From NCBI RefSeq assembly GCF_004146235.1, contig NZ_SELO01000040.1, positions 1 to 34,138 on the forward strand: a stretch of DNA of 34,138 nucleotides. Reading direction: 5' to 3'. Shown here piece by piece: positions 10,052-18,019 of the stretch (the first letter of the stretch is position 1; the number at the start of each line of letters is the position of its first letter). The notes beneath the pieces were generated by a model. It worked only from the letters and a program-made list of their open reading frames with translations. It made no database searches and was not told the DNA's origin. Made by a program: the position numbers and the translations under genes. Origin of the DNA: Tropicimonas sp. IMCC6043 (GTDB taxonomy: Bacteria > Pseudomonadota > Alphaproteobacteria > Rhodobacterales > Rhodobacteraceae).

Positions 10052-11561
10052 TCGCCCGCTCGCCCCCGATTGGCTCGACAAAACCCGTGCGCGCGTGGCG
10101 GCCATTAGCCTCGCTCCGGAAGCGGAAACGGTGGGGCGGGTGGCGAAGCTGGCTGACGGAATCGCCCGGGTGACCGGCCTGCCGGATGCTCCGCTTGGTG
10201 CTCTCCTGCGTTTCGAACGCGGCCAGTACGGATTCGCACAATCGCTCGACCGCGACGCGATCGACGTGGTGATGCTCGAAGACGCCACCACCGTGGAAGC
10301 GGGAGACCGGGCGAGCGACACCGGCGAGGTGTTGCAGGTGCCAGTGGGGGACGCTCTTCTGGGCCGCGTCGTCGACCCGCTCGGCCGCCCGCTGGACGGG
10401 GGCCCTCCGATCGATGCGGCCGAGGCGCGCCCGGTCGAGCGCCCTGCGCCGACGATCATCGAACGCGATCTCGTCTCCGCTCCGGTGGAAACCGGCGTGC
10501 TCGTCATCGACAGCCTTTTCGCGCTCGGGCGCGGCCAGCGTGAGCTCATCGTCGGCGACCGTGCCTCCGGCAAGACCGCCCTCGCCGTCGACGCGATCAT
10601 CAACCAGAAAACCTCCGACGTGATCTCCGTCTACGTCGCCATCGGCCAGCGGGCCACGGCGGTCGAGCGGGTGATCGCCGCGGTGCGCGAACGCGGCGAC
10701 CCCGGACGCTGCATCTTCGTGGTCGGCGGTTCCGCCGATGCCCCGGGCCTGCAATGGATCGCCCCCTTCGCCGGCATGACCATGGCCGAGCATTTCCGCG
10801 ACCGGGGCGGACACGCCCTGATCGTGCTCGACGATCTCACCCGTCACGCGGCCACCCATCGGGAACTGGCCTTGCTGACCCGCGAGCCGCCGGGGCGCGA
10901 AGCCTATCCCGGCGACGTCTTCTACCTCCACGCGCGCTTGCTGGAACGCGCGGCGAAGCTCGCGCCCGATCTTGGCGGCGGATCGCTCACCGCGCTCCCC
11001 ATCGCCGAGACGGACGCCGGCAACCTCTCGGCCTACATCCCGACCAACCTCATCTCGATCACCGACGGCCAGATCGTTCTGAACAGCCACCTTTTTGCCG
11101 CCAACCAGCGGCCTGCGGTGGATGTGGGGCTCTCGGTCAGCCGCGTCGGCGGCAAGGCGCAGGCATCCGCCCTGCGCGCCGTCTCGGGGCGGGTGCGGCT
11201 CGATTACGCGCAGTTCCAGGAACTCGAGATGTTCACTCGTTTCGGCGGGATCTCCAACGCCCGGGTCACGGCGCAGATCGCCCGCGGCGAGCGGATCCGG
11301 GCGCTCCTCACCCAGCCGCGCTACGCGGGCCTGAGACTTGCCGACCAGGTGGCCCTGCTCGCAGCGCTGGCCGATGGGGCGCTCGATGTGCTGGACCCGC
11401 AGGCGATCCCGGACATGCGCCGGCGACTGCCGGGCTGGCTCGACGCGCACGCGCCCGCCGCGGTGGCCGCGGTGCAGGAGACCGGTACGCTCACCGACGA
11501 GACACGCCTGGCGCTCGTCGCCGCTGTCGCTGCCCTGGCGCAGGCAGGGGACGTGTCATGA
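10044..11561 (+). CDS. atpA: N-type ATPase alpha subunit
   Basis: The nucleotide-binding, non-catalytic alpha subunit, 505 aa. It has an N-terminal barrel ([20 protein letters not shown]), Walker A GDRASGKT (171-178), [16 protein letters not shown], and Walker [13 protein letters not shown]. The arginine-finger region reads [20 protein letters not shown] through [15 protein letters not shown]. The first residues ([18 protein letters not shown]) lack the ordinary alpha N-terminal helix that binds delta, which fits an ATPase without a separate delta subunit. The start lies inside the last codons of atpF (8-nt overlap); the stop overlaps atpG in ATGA. Confidence 0.93.
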   Translation: MTDRPLAPDWLDKTRARVAAISLAPEAETVGRVAKLADGIARVTGLPDAPLGALLRFERGQYGFAQSLDRDAIDVVMLEDATTVEAGDRASDTGEVLQVPVGDALLGRVVDPLGRPLDGGPPIDAAEARPVERPAPTIIERDLVSAPVETGVLVIDSLFALGRGQRELIVGDRASGKTALAVDAIINQKTSDVISVYVAIGQRATAVERVIAAVRERGDPGRCIFVVGGSADAPGLQWIAPFAGMTMAEHFRDRGGHALIVLDDLTRHAATHRELALLTREPPGREAYPGDVFYLHARLLERAAKLAPDLGGGSLTALPIAETDAGNLSAYIPTNLISITDGQIVLNSHLFAANQRPAVDVGLSVSRVGGKAQASALRAVSGRVRLDYAQFQELEMFTRFGGISNARVTAQIARGERIRALLTQPRYAGLRLADQVALLAALADGALDVLDPQAIPDMRRRLPGWLDAHAPAAVAAVQETGTLTDETRLALVAAVAALAQAGDVS

Positions 11562-12409
11562 GCGGCCGGCTCGCCGATGTCGAGGCCCGGATCGGCACGG
11601 TCCACAAGCTGGCCGCCGTGATCTCCGCCATGCGCGGCATCGCCGCCTCGAGGGCACGGGAGGCCCGGGGAGGCGTCATCGGCATTCGCACCTTCGCGGA
11701 CACGATCGGCGCCGCGATCGCGCAATCCCTCGCCCTAGTGCCGGATACCGGACTGGCCGCATCGAGCGAGGGCGCCGGACGGATGGCCGTGGTGCTGCTT
11801 GCCGCCGAGCAGGGCTTCGCCGGCGCCTTCAGCGAGCGGGTGATCGACGCCGCAGCACCGCTCCTGGAAAACACGCACGATCTCCTGCTCGGCGGTGACC
11901 GCGGATTGCAGGTGGCGATGGAGCGTGACCTGGCCGTCGGCTGGTCCATACCGATGATCGCCCATCCCGGCCAGGCCGCGACGCTCGCAGCTCGGATCAC
12001 CGAGGCGATCTATGCTCGTCTCGCGACGGGCGGTGTCACGCGCGTCACGATCGTCTACACCGTCCCGGCGGTCGCCACCGCCACCGAGGTCGTGGTCCGT
12101 CAGCTGGTGCCGTTCGACTATGCTCGCTTCCCGCTCCCGGCCCATGGCGTCGCTCCGCGCATCAACTTGAAACCGGAGGACCTTCTCGCCCGCCTTGCCG
12201 AAGAGTACGTTTTCTCGGAGGTGGCCGAGGCGGTGTTGCTCTCCTTCGCGGCCGAGAACGAGGCAAGGATGCGGGCCATGATCGCCGCGCATGACAACGT
12301 GAGCCAGTCTCTGTCCCACCTCGTTGCGCAGTCCCGGCGGTTGCGCCAGGAGGAGATCACCGACGAGATCACCGAACTTGCCACCGCCAGCTTGCCGGTG
12401 CGCCAATAG
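11558..12409 (+). CDS. atpG: N-type ATPase gamma subunit
   Basis: The rotating central-stalk gamma subunit, 283 aa. Ends are recognisable though divergent from ordinary gamma: the N-terminal helix [20 protein letters not shown], then [12 protein letters not shown], and the C-terminal helix [20 protein letters not shown], then [11 protein letters not shown]. The middle Rossmann-like part includes [20 protein letters not shown], matching the conserved 'sDrGLcGgfN' region of ordinary gamma. It is the last gene of the operon, overlapping atpA by 4 nt. The TAG stop at 12407-12409 is directly followed by the left end of the IS6-family element. No terminator is visible, so the original operon end may have been lost, although the protein looks complete. 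Confidence 0.9.
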   Translation: MSGRLADVEARIGTVHKLAAVISAMRGIAASRAREARGGVIGIRTFADTIGAAIAQSLALVPDTGLAASSEGAGRMAVVLLAAEQGFAGAFSERVIDAAAPLLENTHDLLLGGDRGLQVAMERDLAVGWSIPMIAHPGQAATLAARITEAIYARLATGGVTRVTIVYTVPAVATATEVVVRQLVPFDYARFPLPAHGVAPRINLKPEDLLARLAEEYVFSEVAEAVLLSFAAENEARMRAMIAAHDNVSQSLSHLVAQSRRLRQEEITDEITELATASLPVRQ

Positions 12410-12419
12410 GGTGGTGTCA

Positions 12420-12685
12420 TTTGTGGACGACCCCGGTTTTGCAAGGGATTTCTTGTGTGACTTTGGTCGAAGCAAGCTGCAGTCATTTGTCCGGCCTTTA
12501 TGCGCGGCACCATTGACCGCTGGCCTTGATGAAGTCCGCGTGCCGGGTCCCGATCAGACCAGCGAGCTTCGAAGCCCTGACACCACCTCGGGGTGTCCCA
12601 GCAGCGGATCCATTTGATCATCATCACTCACATTCGCCCTTGCATCTCTTCGCGGCGATGTTTGCGCCGCGTGTCGTTACTTTGT
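12420..12685 (-). ncRNA. probable bridge RNA of IS110 copy 1
   Basis: This 266-nt noncoding stretch follows the recombinase gene. In RNA sense (minus strand) a stem CCCGA/TCGGG closes a loop. Its 5' arm is GGTGGTGTCAG (12577-12587) and its 3' arm contains GTCTGA (12554-12559), separated by a small hairpin GGGCT-TCGA-AGCTC. The 5' arm equals the left half of the element's own insertion site (GGTGGTGTC/AG). The 3' arm is the complement of the right half (TCAGAC). This is the strand geometry of left and right target guides. A second hairpin (about 12480-12520) holds ACAAATGAC, related to the element's left end, and may be the donor loop. The order target loop then donor loop matches known bridge RNAs. 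RNA ends are not determined. Confidence 0.6.
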
Positions 12686-13708
12686 TCAAATGACCGGTTC
12701 GGCCCTGTAGGTTTCTCCCTTCGCAAGCAGGGCCCATGCGGTTCGGGCGGTCTTGTTGGCGATAGCCACAGTGACGAGCCTCGTTGGTTTGCGTTCAAGA
12801 AGGGATCGGACCCAGGCCCCGGTTCGTGTGTGAGTGGTTTCAGCGCGCCGCGTCACCGATGTGGCACCCACGACCAGCAGGCGGCGGAGGTAGCCGTTGC
12901 CCATCTTCGAAACGCGTCCTAACCGGTCTTTGCCGCCGGATGAGTTCTGTCGCGGCACGAGCCCCAGCCAAGCTGCGAATTGCCGACCGGATTTGAAGAC
13001 TGCCGGATCGGGAACGCTGGCGGCAAGCGCCGTGGCAGTGATGATGCCCACGCCCGGGATCGTTTCGAGCCGCTGGCTTGCTGCGTTCTGCCGGTGCCAG
13101 ACCAGCAACTGTCGCTCGATGCTTCGGATCTCTTCGGCCAGGTGCTCGAGTTGCACCCCCAATGCCAGAAGTGCGCAACGGGCGATCGCCGGAAGGGTCA
13201 GATCATCCGGCTCTCGAAGGCGCCTGACCAGGGCGACAATCCTTGCGGGACCCTGGGCCGCGACGATCCCGAACTCCACAAGCTGCGCCCGGATCGCATT
13301 CAGGATCATCGTTCGCTGTCGCATCAGAAGATCGCGTGATCGATGCAGGACCAGGACGCTCTGCTGCTCTTCGGTCTTGGCGGGCACGAAGCGCATGTTC
13401 GGCCGCGTAACGGCCTCGCAGATCGCCTCGGCATCCGCCGCATCGTTTTTCTGCCGCTTTACATAGGGCTTCACGTATGCGGGCGGAATCAGCCGGACCT
13501 CATGGCCGAGCGCCGCGATCTCCCGAGCCCAGTAATGCGAGGTCGGGCAGGCTTCCATGCCGATCAGGCAGGGCTCAAGCTTGCCGAGAAAAACGAGCAC
13601 CGCGCCCCGCCGCAGCTTCTTCTGCAAAAAAACAACGCCATCCGCATCCACCCCGTGAAGCTGAAACACAGACTTGGCCAGATCGATCCCGAGTGTTGTA
13701 ATCTCCAT
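12686..13708 (-). CDS. IS110-family recombinase (DEDD transposase), copy 1
   Basis: A 340-aa recombinase with an N-terminal RuvC-like DEDD domain. It has TTLGIDLAKSVFQLHGVD (first Asp), CLIGMEACPTSH (Glu) and KNDAADAEAI (two Asp). The C-terminal transposase_20 domain reads LETIPGVGIITATALA, then FAAWLGLVPRQNSSGGKDR, the latter with the conserved Ser region. The start ATG at 13706-13708 is fixed by GGAGAGGAG about 9 nt upstream; the frame stays open further up but is noncoding in both copies. Apparently intact. With copy 2 it differs at roughly 25 of 340 residues. It cuts and joins DNA using a bridge RNA, probably the one encoded just downstream. It lies within the left terminal repeat of the IS6 element. 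Confidence 0.9.
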   Translation of the reverse strand: MEITTLGIDLAKSVFQLHGVDADGVVFLQKKLRRGAVLVFLGKLEPCLIGMEACPTSHYWAREIAALGHEVRLIPPAYVKPYVKRQKNDAADAEAICEAVTRPNMRFVPAKTEEQQSVLVLHRSRDLLMRQRTMILNAIRAQLVEFGIVAAQGPARIVALVRRLREPDDLTLPAIARCALLALGVQLEHLAEEIRSIERQLLVWHRQNAASQRLETIPGVGIITATALAASVPDPAVFKSGRQFAAWLGLVPRQNSSGGKDRLGRVSKMGNGYLRRLLVVGATSVTRRAETTHTRTGAWVRSLLERKPTRLVTVAIANKTARTAWALLAKGETYRAEPVI

Positions 13709-13839
13709 GTGGTCGGCTCCTCTCCTTTGTTGGCTTTCACACAGTACCAACATGGCACAATGCGATGCCGTTCGGGTGGGGCCGTCCACACCATCAGACA
13801 AATTCTAACCAGTCTCCGAATGGACAGTGAGCCTGTCCC

Positions 13840-14291
13840 TTATGACGCGCAGAGTTGACGCCACTCGTCGAGAGCGGCGGCGCGGTTCTTCTTGAAGTTG
13901 GCCCTGGAGGAGAGGCTGCGCTCCGAATTGAAATGGTTGAAAACCGAGGCGTGGACGGATGCAAACATTTGTAAACTTCGCATCCGCCGGAAGCGTTGCA
14001 TCGCCCGTTCTCGTCGTCGGAATGGCAGGTGCGAGTTCTCCGCCCGGTTGTTGAGCCAGCGCCCAGTTTCCTGCCGGTCCACCGCGCCGACCTCCCGCAG
14101 CGCAGCACAGTAGGACCGCAGCTTGTCGGTGACGAAGACGTGCGGCCGACCATAGCGTTTCATTGTTTTCTTCAAGAATTTCAATGCGGCCTTCTTGTCG
14201 CGTGTCTTCGTCACATAGCTTTCGAGGACCTCGCCCTCCTGGTCGACGGCCCGCCACAAGTAGTGCCGTTCACCGTTGATCTTCACGAACA
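13840..14291 (-). pseudogene. IS6-family transposase, exon 2 (C-terminal two thirds)
   Basis: Continues the IS6 transposase after the intron: FVKINGERHYLWRAVDQEGE, then YVTKTRDKKAALKFLKKTMK and HVFVTDKLRSY (second catalytic Asp). RWLNNRAENSHLPFRRRERA (catalytic Glu) and RSLSSRANFKKNRAAALDEW follow, with a stop at 13840-13842. Exon 1 (256 nt) plus this exon (452 nt) gives 708 nt, exactly 236 codons including the stop. Precise splicing would therefore restore a 235-aa IS6 transposase, reading HLDE-MFVKI across the joint. Confidence 0.85.
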
Positions 14292-14295
14292 GGCG

Positions 14296-14365
14296 AGTGG
14301 CGCGGGGGACCTGCACCCCCGCGCTCTCTCAGAACCGGACGTGATACTCTCGCATCATCCGGCTC
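14296..14365 (-). ncRNA. group II intron ribozyme domains V and VI
   Basis: Domain V is 14332-14365 (34 nt): the lower stem GAGCCGGA pairs with TCCGGTTC, then a 2-nt bulge, then an upper stem TGATGC/GTATCA with a GAGA tetraloop. The AGC catalytic triad is present near its 5' end. Domain VI is the GCGCGGGGG/CCCCCGCGC hairpin at about 14299-14324, with an A (in GTGCAGG) at its tip that is a candidate branch region. Confidence 0.85.
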
Positions 14366-14372
14366 CCATTGT

Positions 14373-14992
14373 TCAGCCATATCCGTGCAACAGCGGCCAG
14401 TGGGCGAACATCCGGGGTTGGCGTTGCGCAATGCGCAGGAGCCAGTGCCGGGAACGCCGTTTGTGACCACGCAGGGCTTTATACTTTCCGGAAGCCCATC
14501 GCGCGAGATATCGCTCGATGTTCCAAAGGGTGGGATACAGAGCGGATGGGCAGAACCGACCGTAGTAGTTGATCCAGCCCCGGATGTACGCGTTGAACAT
14601 CCGCGCCAGATCATCCAGAGCCTTGTCGCTGCGAAGATGCAATGACCATCGACGGATGGTTCCCCGGATAGCCTTGAGCGCCTTCGGACTGGCGGCAGGA
14701 CTGAAAGAGACGCCCATGCCCCCGCTCTTCTTGCTCACCAGTCGCGGCCGGAATGTGTAGCCGAGAAAGTCGAACTTGAAGGTCGGGTAAGCGCCCCGTC
14801 GGCTCTCATCCTTGCAATAGACGATTTTCGTCTTGTCTGGATGAAGCGTCAGTCCGCACTCAGTCAAACGCGCGTCCAAAGCTGCCCGAAGCGCCGTCGC
14901 CTGATCCTCGCTTCCGCAGTGACAGATCGCGTCGTCGGCATACCGTTCGAACGGAATGTCCGGGAAGTTCCGGCACATCCACATGTCGAACG
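14373..14992 (-). pseudogene. ltrA: group II intron reverse transcriptase/maturase, C-terminal part
   Basis: Picks up the RT frame directly after IS256: SFDMWMCRNFPDIPFERYAD, then DAICHCGSEDQATALRAALD, so the YADD catalytic motif is here. CGLTLHPDKTKIVYCKDE and FKFDFLGYTFRPRLVSKKSG follow. The maturase (GIIM) domain is also present: LDDLARMFNAYIRGWINYYG, then LWNIERYLARWASGKYKALR. It ends without an HNH domain, at the stop at 14373. The N-terminal half is at 16393-17067. The intact protein would be about 430 aa. Confidence 0.88.
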
Positions 14993-16392
14993 ATAGTGTC
15001 CCACCGGATGGTGTAGGAGCGCCGACCTTCGGAGAGGTCCAAGGCTGATCAGGTCGCCACGGCGGGCAACCTGACGGTTGGATTGTCAGTGACGCGCGCG
15101 AGGGTTTCAAGACTCATGTAGCGCCGCGCGACGGTCCACTCGTCGTTGGTCTCCAGCATCAGAGCACACACGAGGCGAACTATGGCTCCGTCGTTTGGAA
15201 AGATCCCGATCACGTCGGCACGCCGTTTGATCTCGCGGTTCACCCGTTCAAGTGGGTTCGTGGAAGCGATCTGGGCCCAGTGCTCGCGGGGAAAGTCCAT
15301 GTAGGCGAGGACGTCGTCGCGGGAGGCGTCCATGAAGATGCCGAGCTTTTCAATCTTCTCGCGTAACGCGTCGGCGACCACGTCCCACTGGGCCTCGGCG
15401 TCGGCCTTGCTCTCCTGGGCGAAGATCGTCTTCAACATCGCCGCCACGGCCGTGCGCTGCTTGGCCGGGGCGTGTGCCAGCGCGTTCCTCATCCAGTGAA
15501 CGCGACATCTCTGATGGGTTGCGTTGAAGACCCGGCGCGCAGCAGCCCGCAGACCCTTGTGGTCGTCGGCAATCACCAGCTTCACGCCGCGCAGGCCGCG
15601 GTCGGCCAGCGAGCGCAGGAAGTCCGTCCAGAAGGTCTCGGCCTCGGAAGGGCCTGTGGCGATGCCCAGAACCTCGCGCTTGCCGTCCTCGTTCACTGCC
15701 ACGGCCACTATCACGGCACGGCTGACGATCCGTCCGCTCTCGCGGACCTTGAGATAGGTGGCATCGAGCCAGAGGTAGGGCCAGGCGCCCTCCAGTGGCC
15801 GGGTGAGGAAAGCCTGCACGCGCTCGTCGATCTCGGCGCAGAGCCGGCTGACCTGGCTCTTCGACATCCCGCCGGCGCCCATCGCCTTCACCAGATCGTC
15901 GACCGAGCGCGTCGAGACGCCGTGCACGTAGGCTTCCTGGATGACGGCGACCAGAGCCTTCTCCGCCGTCCGCCGCGGCTCGAGGAAGCTTGGGAGATAG
16001 CTGCCCTTGCGCAGCCTCGGGATCGCAAGCTCGATCCGGCCCGCTCGGGTGTCCCAGTCCCGTTGTCGGTATCCGTTGCGTTGAACCTCGCGCAGGGGCG
16101 AGCGAGCGCCTTTCATGGCGCCGGTGCGCGCTTCGACTTCCACCTCCATGATCCTGTCGGCCGCGAACGACAGCATGTCGCGGACAAGGTCAGTATCGGC
16201 CTGGTTTTCGATCAGCTCGATCAGCGCCATTCTTTCATCGGTCATCGTCGTCTCCGTGTTCGGTTCAAGGTTTCGCAACCCGAACCTTCTCCGAAGCTCG
16301 ACGGTGGCCACCAGCGTCACCACCGGCCGCGCGCTGCGCTACGCCGGGGGCTCCGCGCGCGGCCTCCTACACCAAGCGTTGGGACACGGCCT
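14993..16392 (-). mobile_element. IS256-family insertion sequence
   Basis: A 1400-bp element flanked by a perfect 8-bp target duplication GTCGAACG (14985-14992 and 16393-16400), the duplication length usual for IS256. Imperfect inverted repeats share the core GTGTCCCA with a further match in TGGTGTAGGAG (20 of 24 over the shared block starting at 14996, versus inward from 16387). The outermost 3-5 bp differ between ends. Removing the element and one octamer rejoins the RT gene in frame (HYAF-D-MWMC). Confidence 0.85.
15049..16245 (-). CDS. IS256-family DDE transposase
   Basis: A 398-aa mutator-type transposase, apparently intact. The N-terminal region reads [20 protein letters not shown], then [20 protein letters not shown]. 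Catalytic residues are the Asp in [14 protein letters not shown], the Asp in [14 protein letters not shown], and the Glu in [33 protein letters not shown] is the conserved CxxHWxRN block. The start ATG at 16243-16245 is chosen over upstream in-frame codons because GGAGAC lies just before it and the protein then begins like the family ([10 protein letters not shown]). It disrupts the intron RT gene. Confidence 0.92.
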   Translation of the reverse strand: MTDERMALIELIENQADTDLVRDMLSFAADRIMEVEVEARTGAMKGARSPLREVQRNGYRQRDWDTRAGRIELAIPRLRKGSYLPSFLEPRRTAEKALVAVIQEAYVHGVSTRSVDDLVKAMGAGGMSKSQVSRLCAEIDERVQAFLTRPLEGAWPYLWLDATYLKVRESGRIVSRAVIVAVAVNEDGKREVLGIATGPSEAETFWTDFLRSLADRGLRGVKLVIADDHKGLRAAARRVFNATHQRCRVHWMRNALAHAPAKQRTAVAAMLKTIFAQESKADAEAQWDVVADALREKIEKLGIFMDASRDDVLAYMDFPREHWAQIASTNPLERVNREIKRRADVIGIFPNDGAIVRLVCALMLETNDEWTVARRYMSLETLARVTDNPTVRLPAVAT

Positions 16393-17067
16393 GTCGAACG
16401 CATAGTGGAGAAAGAGGTTTGCCAGCAGAGGGCTGATTACCCCACCCTGCGGTGTGCCTCGTTCCCTTCCGACGATACTTCCGTCCGGCATCTGCACCGG
16501 CGCCTTCAGCCATCTTTCGATGTACAAAAGCACCCATGGGCAATTGGTGTGCTGACGCACTGCCCGCATCAGAAGGTCCGGCTCGATGCTGTCGAAGAAA
16601 GCCTTGATGTCGAGATCAAGAACCCAGTCGTAACGCCAGCATCGCTGCCGCGCCACGCCGACTGCATCGAGTGCCGATTTGCCGGGCCGGTATCCATAGG
16701 AATTCGGATGGAATCTCGGCTCCACCCTCGGTTCCAGATGTTGTTTGACCACCATCTGCGCGATGCGATCCGCGACCGTGGGTATGCCCAGCGGCCGTGT
16801 TTTGCCATCGCTCTTGGGTATATCGACCCGCCGCACCGGCGGCGGAAAGTAACTGCCCGACGACAGCCGATTCCAGAGCTTGTAGAGATTGTTCGAAAGA
16901 TCAGCCTCGAAGTCCGCAATCGTCTGGCCGTCAACGCCAGCCGCTCCCTGGTTGGCTCTAACCCGCTTGTATGCGTTCCATACCTCCCTTTTCGGAATGG
17001 CATATGGCTTTGCCCTACCCACGAGGTTCCTCCCGTCGCCGGTTGTCCCCGCTCCAGAGCTGAACAA
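16393..17067 (-). pseudogene. ltrA: group II intron reverse transcriptase, N-terminal part
   Basis: Begins MFSSGAGTTGDGRNLVGRAK, then REVWNAYKRVRANQGAAGVD (RT-0/1 region) and PKSDGKTRPLGIPTVADRIA. It continues YGYRPGKSALDAVGVARQRC, WVLDLDIKAFFDSIEPDLLM and RGTPQGGVISPLLANLFLHY. Thus RT motifs up to the PQGG block are here, and the frame is cut by IS256 just before the YADD motif. The intron can therefore make no intact maturase of its own; splicing would need help in trans from a related intron. Confidence 0.88.
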
Positions 17068-17560
17068 CGCAACCCCTTCGCTCCAGCCCCATTACAGAAC
17101 CTTCATCACTACTACGGGTTGCTCCGCCCCTGTGCCTCGCATCGGTACTCTCACCCTCACAGGGACCGCCTGCTTGGGTTTCTCCCTTGTCATCGTGGCG
17201 ACAGGTTCCCGCGTTCCACACGAAAGCCTGACCCGGAGTCACGCCGCCTTCATGCCGGATGCCATCTGGGCAGAAATCAGGCCGCCTCCCAGACTCGTCC
17301 CGGGTTAACGAGTTCCCCCCGGTTTCGACATCATCTTGCACTTTTCGACACGTCATCAGCGGTTCGCTTGCGCTCGTCTCTCCAGACCGTACCTGACGGG
17401 CTCGAAGCCCGCCTTTTCTGCAACGCTCACCACCACGGCTCTTTACCGTCGCAGCTTGCAGTGGTTTGAAGCCCGCCCCTGACGGCCGGCTCCGAGGGGC
17501 CTACCCTCATCTTTCGTGCAGCTCGGCACCCGCATCAGATGCAGGAGCCTCGCGGCACAC
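17068..17560 (-). ncRNA. 5' ribozyme domains of the group II intron
   Basis: The roughly 490 nt between the intron 5' end and the RT start codon hold no gene and are GC-rich with many short inverted repeats, as expected for domains I-IV. The GUGYG start is at 17556-17560. I have not drawn the full fold or identified the exon-binding sites. Confidence 0.7.
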
Positions 17561-17816
17561 TTTCGTCGAGATGCCAATACCATTGCGGCCCGGAACGCAG
17601 CCGCTCGGCGCAATTCATGCGGATCTCCGCGGCGAACATCGGCCCGAACCTGTTCCACCAGAACCGAACGGATTCATGGCTGATGTCGATGCCGCGCTCG
17701 TGCAGCAGATCCTCGACATTCCTGAGCGACAAAGGGAAGCGCACGTAGAGCATCACCGCCAGGCGGATGATCTCAGGGCTGGTCTTGAAGTATTTGAACG
17801 GTTTGCGTTTCGTCAT
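17561..17816 (-). pseudogene. IS6-family transposase, exon 1 (N-terminal third)
   Basis: Starts MTKRKPFKYFKTSPEIIRLA, then VMLYVRFPLSLRNVEDLLHE and ISHESVRFWWNRFGPMFAAE, the usual zinc-finger-less HTH opening of this IS6 subgroup. It ends WYWHLDE, where the Asp is the first catalytic residue. The intron follows one base later. Upstream (17830-17874) lies the right terminal repeat region of the element. Confidence 0.87.
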
Positions 17817-18019
17817 CCGGGGACGCTACTCAGCCCCCTGCCCCATCTCAAGCCACGTTCTTCTGACACCGCCCCCCGATCCGTTCCCGCAAGCGACGGC
17901 CACGCCTGAATATGCCGGGAAGAAAGGCCAAGTCTCATGCCAGGGCCGCTGCGCCTGATGGATGCCGGACTCCTCGACGGCGCCCGACCGGAAAGCCGAA
18001 TTGAGAGCGACGCGCCGGA

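Larger units (their letters stand above)
12420..13793 (-). mobile_element. IS110-family (IS1111-type) element, copy 1
   Basis: Limits come from comparing the two copies and from the IS6 repeat they interrupt; they are accurate to about 3 bp because TCA is present at both junctions. Subterminal inverted repeats GTGGACGACCCC (12423-12434) and GGGGCCGTCCAC (13778-13789) pair at 11 of 12 positions. Subterminal repeats and a long noncoding region 3' of the recombinase gene are features of the IS1111 group. Encodes one intact recombinase and a probable bridge RNA. Confidence 0.8.
14292..17560 (-). mobile_element. group II intron interrupted by an IS256-family element
   Basis: The 5' end GTGTGCCGCGAGG (reading down from 17560) fits the GUGYG rule. 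At the 3' side a 34-nt domain V and a long domain VI hairpin precede exon 2. Without IS256 and its 8-bp duplication the intron is about 1.86 kb, normal for a bacterial intron with an RT lacking an HNH endonuclease. It is inserted in the sense orientation in the IS6 transposase gene, right after the HLDE codons. The 3' boundary is set by exon reading frame; the last intron bases (CGCC) do not fit the usual AY end, so it could be off by a few bases. Confidence 0.8.
12409..17874 (-). mobile_element. IS6-family element carrying IS110, a group II intron and IS256
   Basis: The right terminal repeat is GGGCGGTGTCAGAAGAAC read inward from 17874. The left repeat is split by IS110: GGGTGGTGTCA at 12409-12419, then (after 13793) TCAGACAAATTC. 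Joined, it reads GGGTGGTGTCAGACAAA, matching the right end at 15 of 17 positions. Subtracting IS110 (about 1374 bp) and the intron with its IS256 (3269 bp) leaves about 820 bp, the normal size of an IS6-family element. The transposase runs on the minus strand in two exons. Flanking octamers (CGCCAATA left, CCCGATCC right) are not a target duplication, so the element probably marks a rearrangement joint. Confidence 0.8.

Noticed and set aside
12410-12627. Possible short genes in the noncoding end of IS110 (frames shared by both copies).
   Set aside because: The frames are not conserved in length or sequence between copies, whereas RNA-like stems and guide arms are.
15472-17469. Plus-strand open frame of 665 codons across the intron and IS256.
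   Set aside because: It runs antisense to the IS256 transposase and RT fragments and has no family features; long antisense frames are common in this GC-rich DNA.
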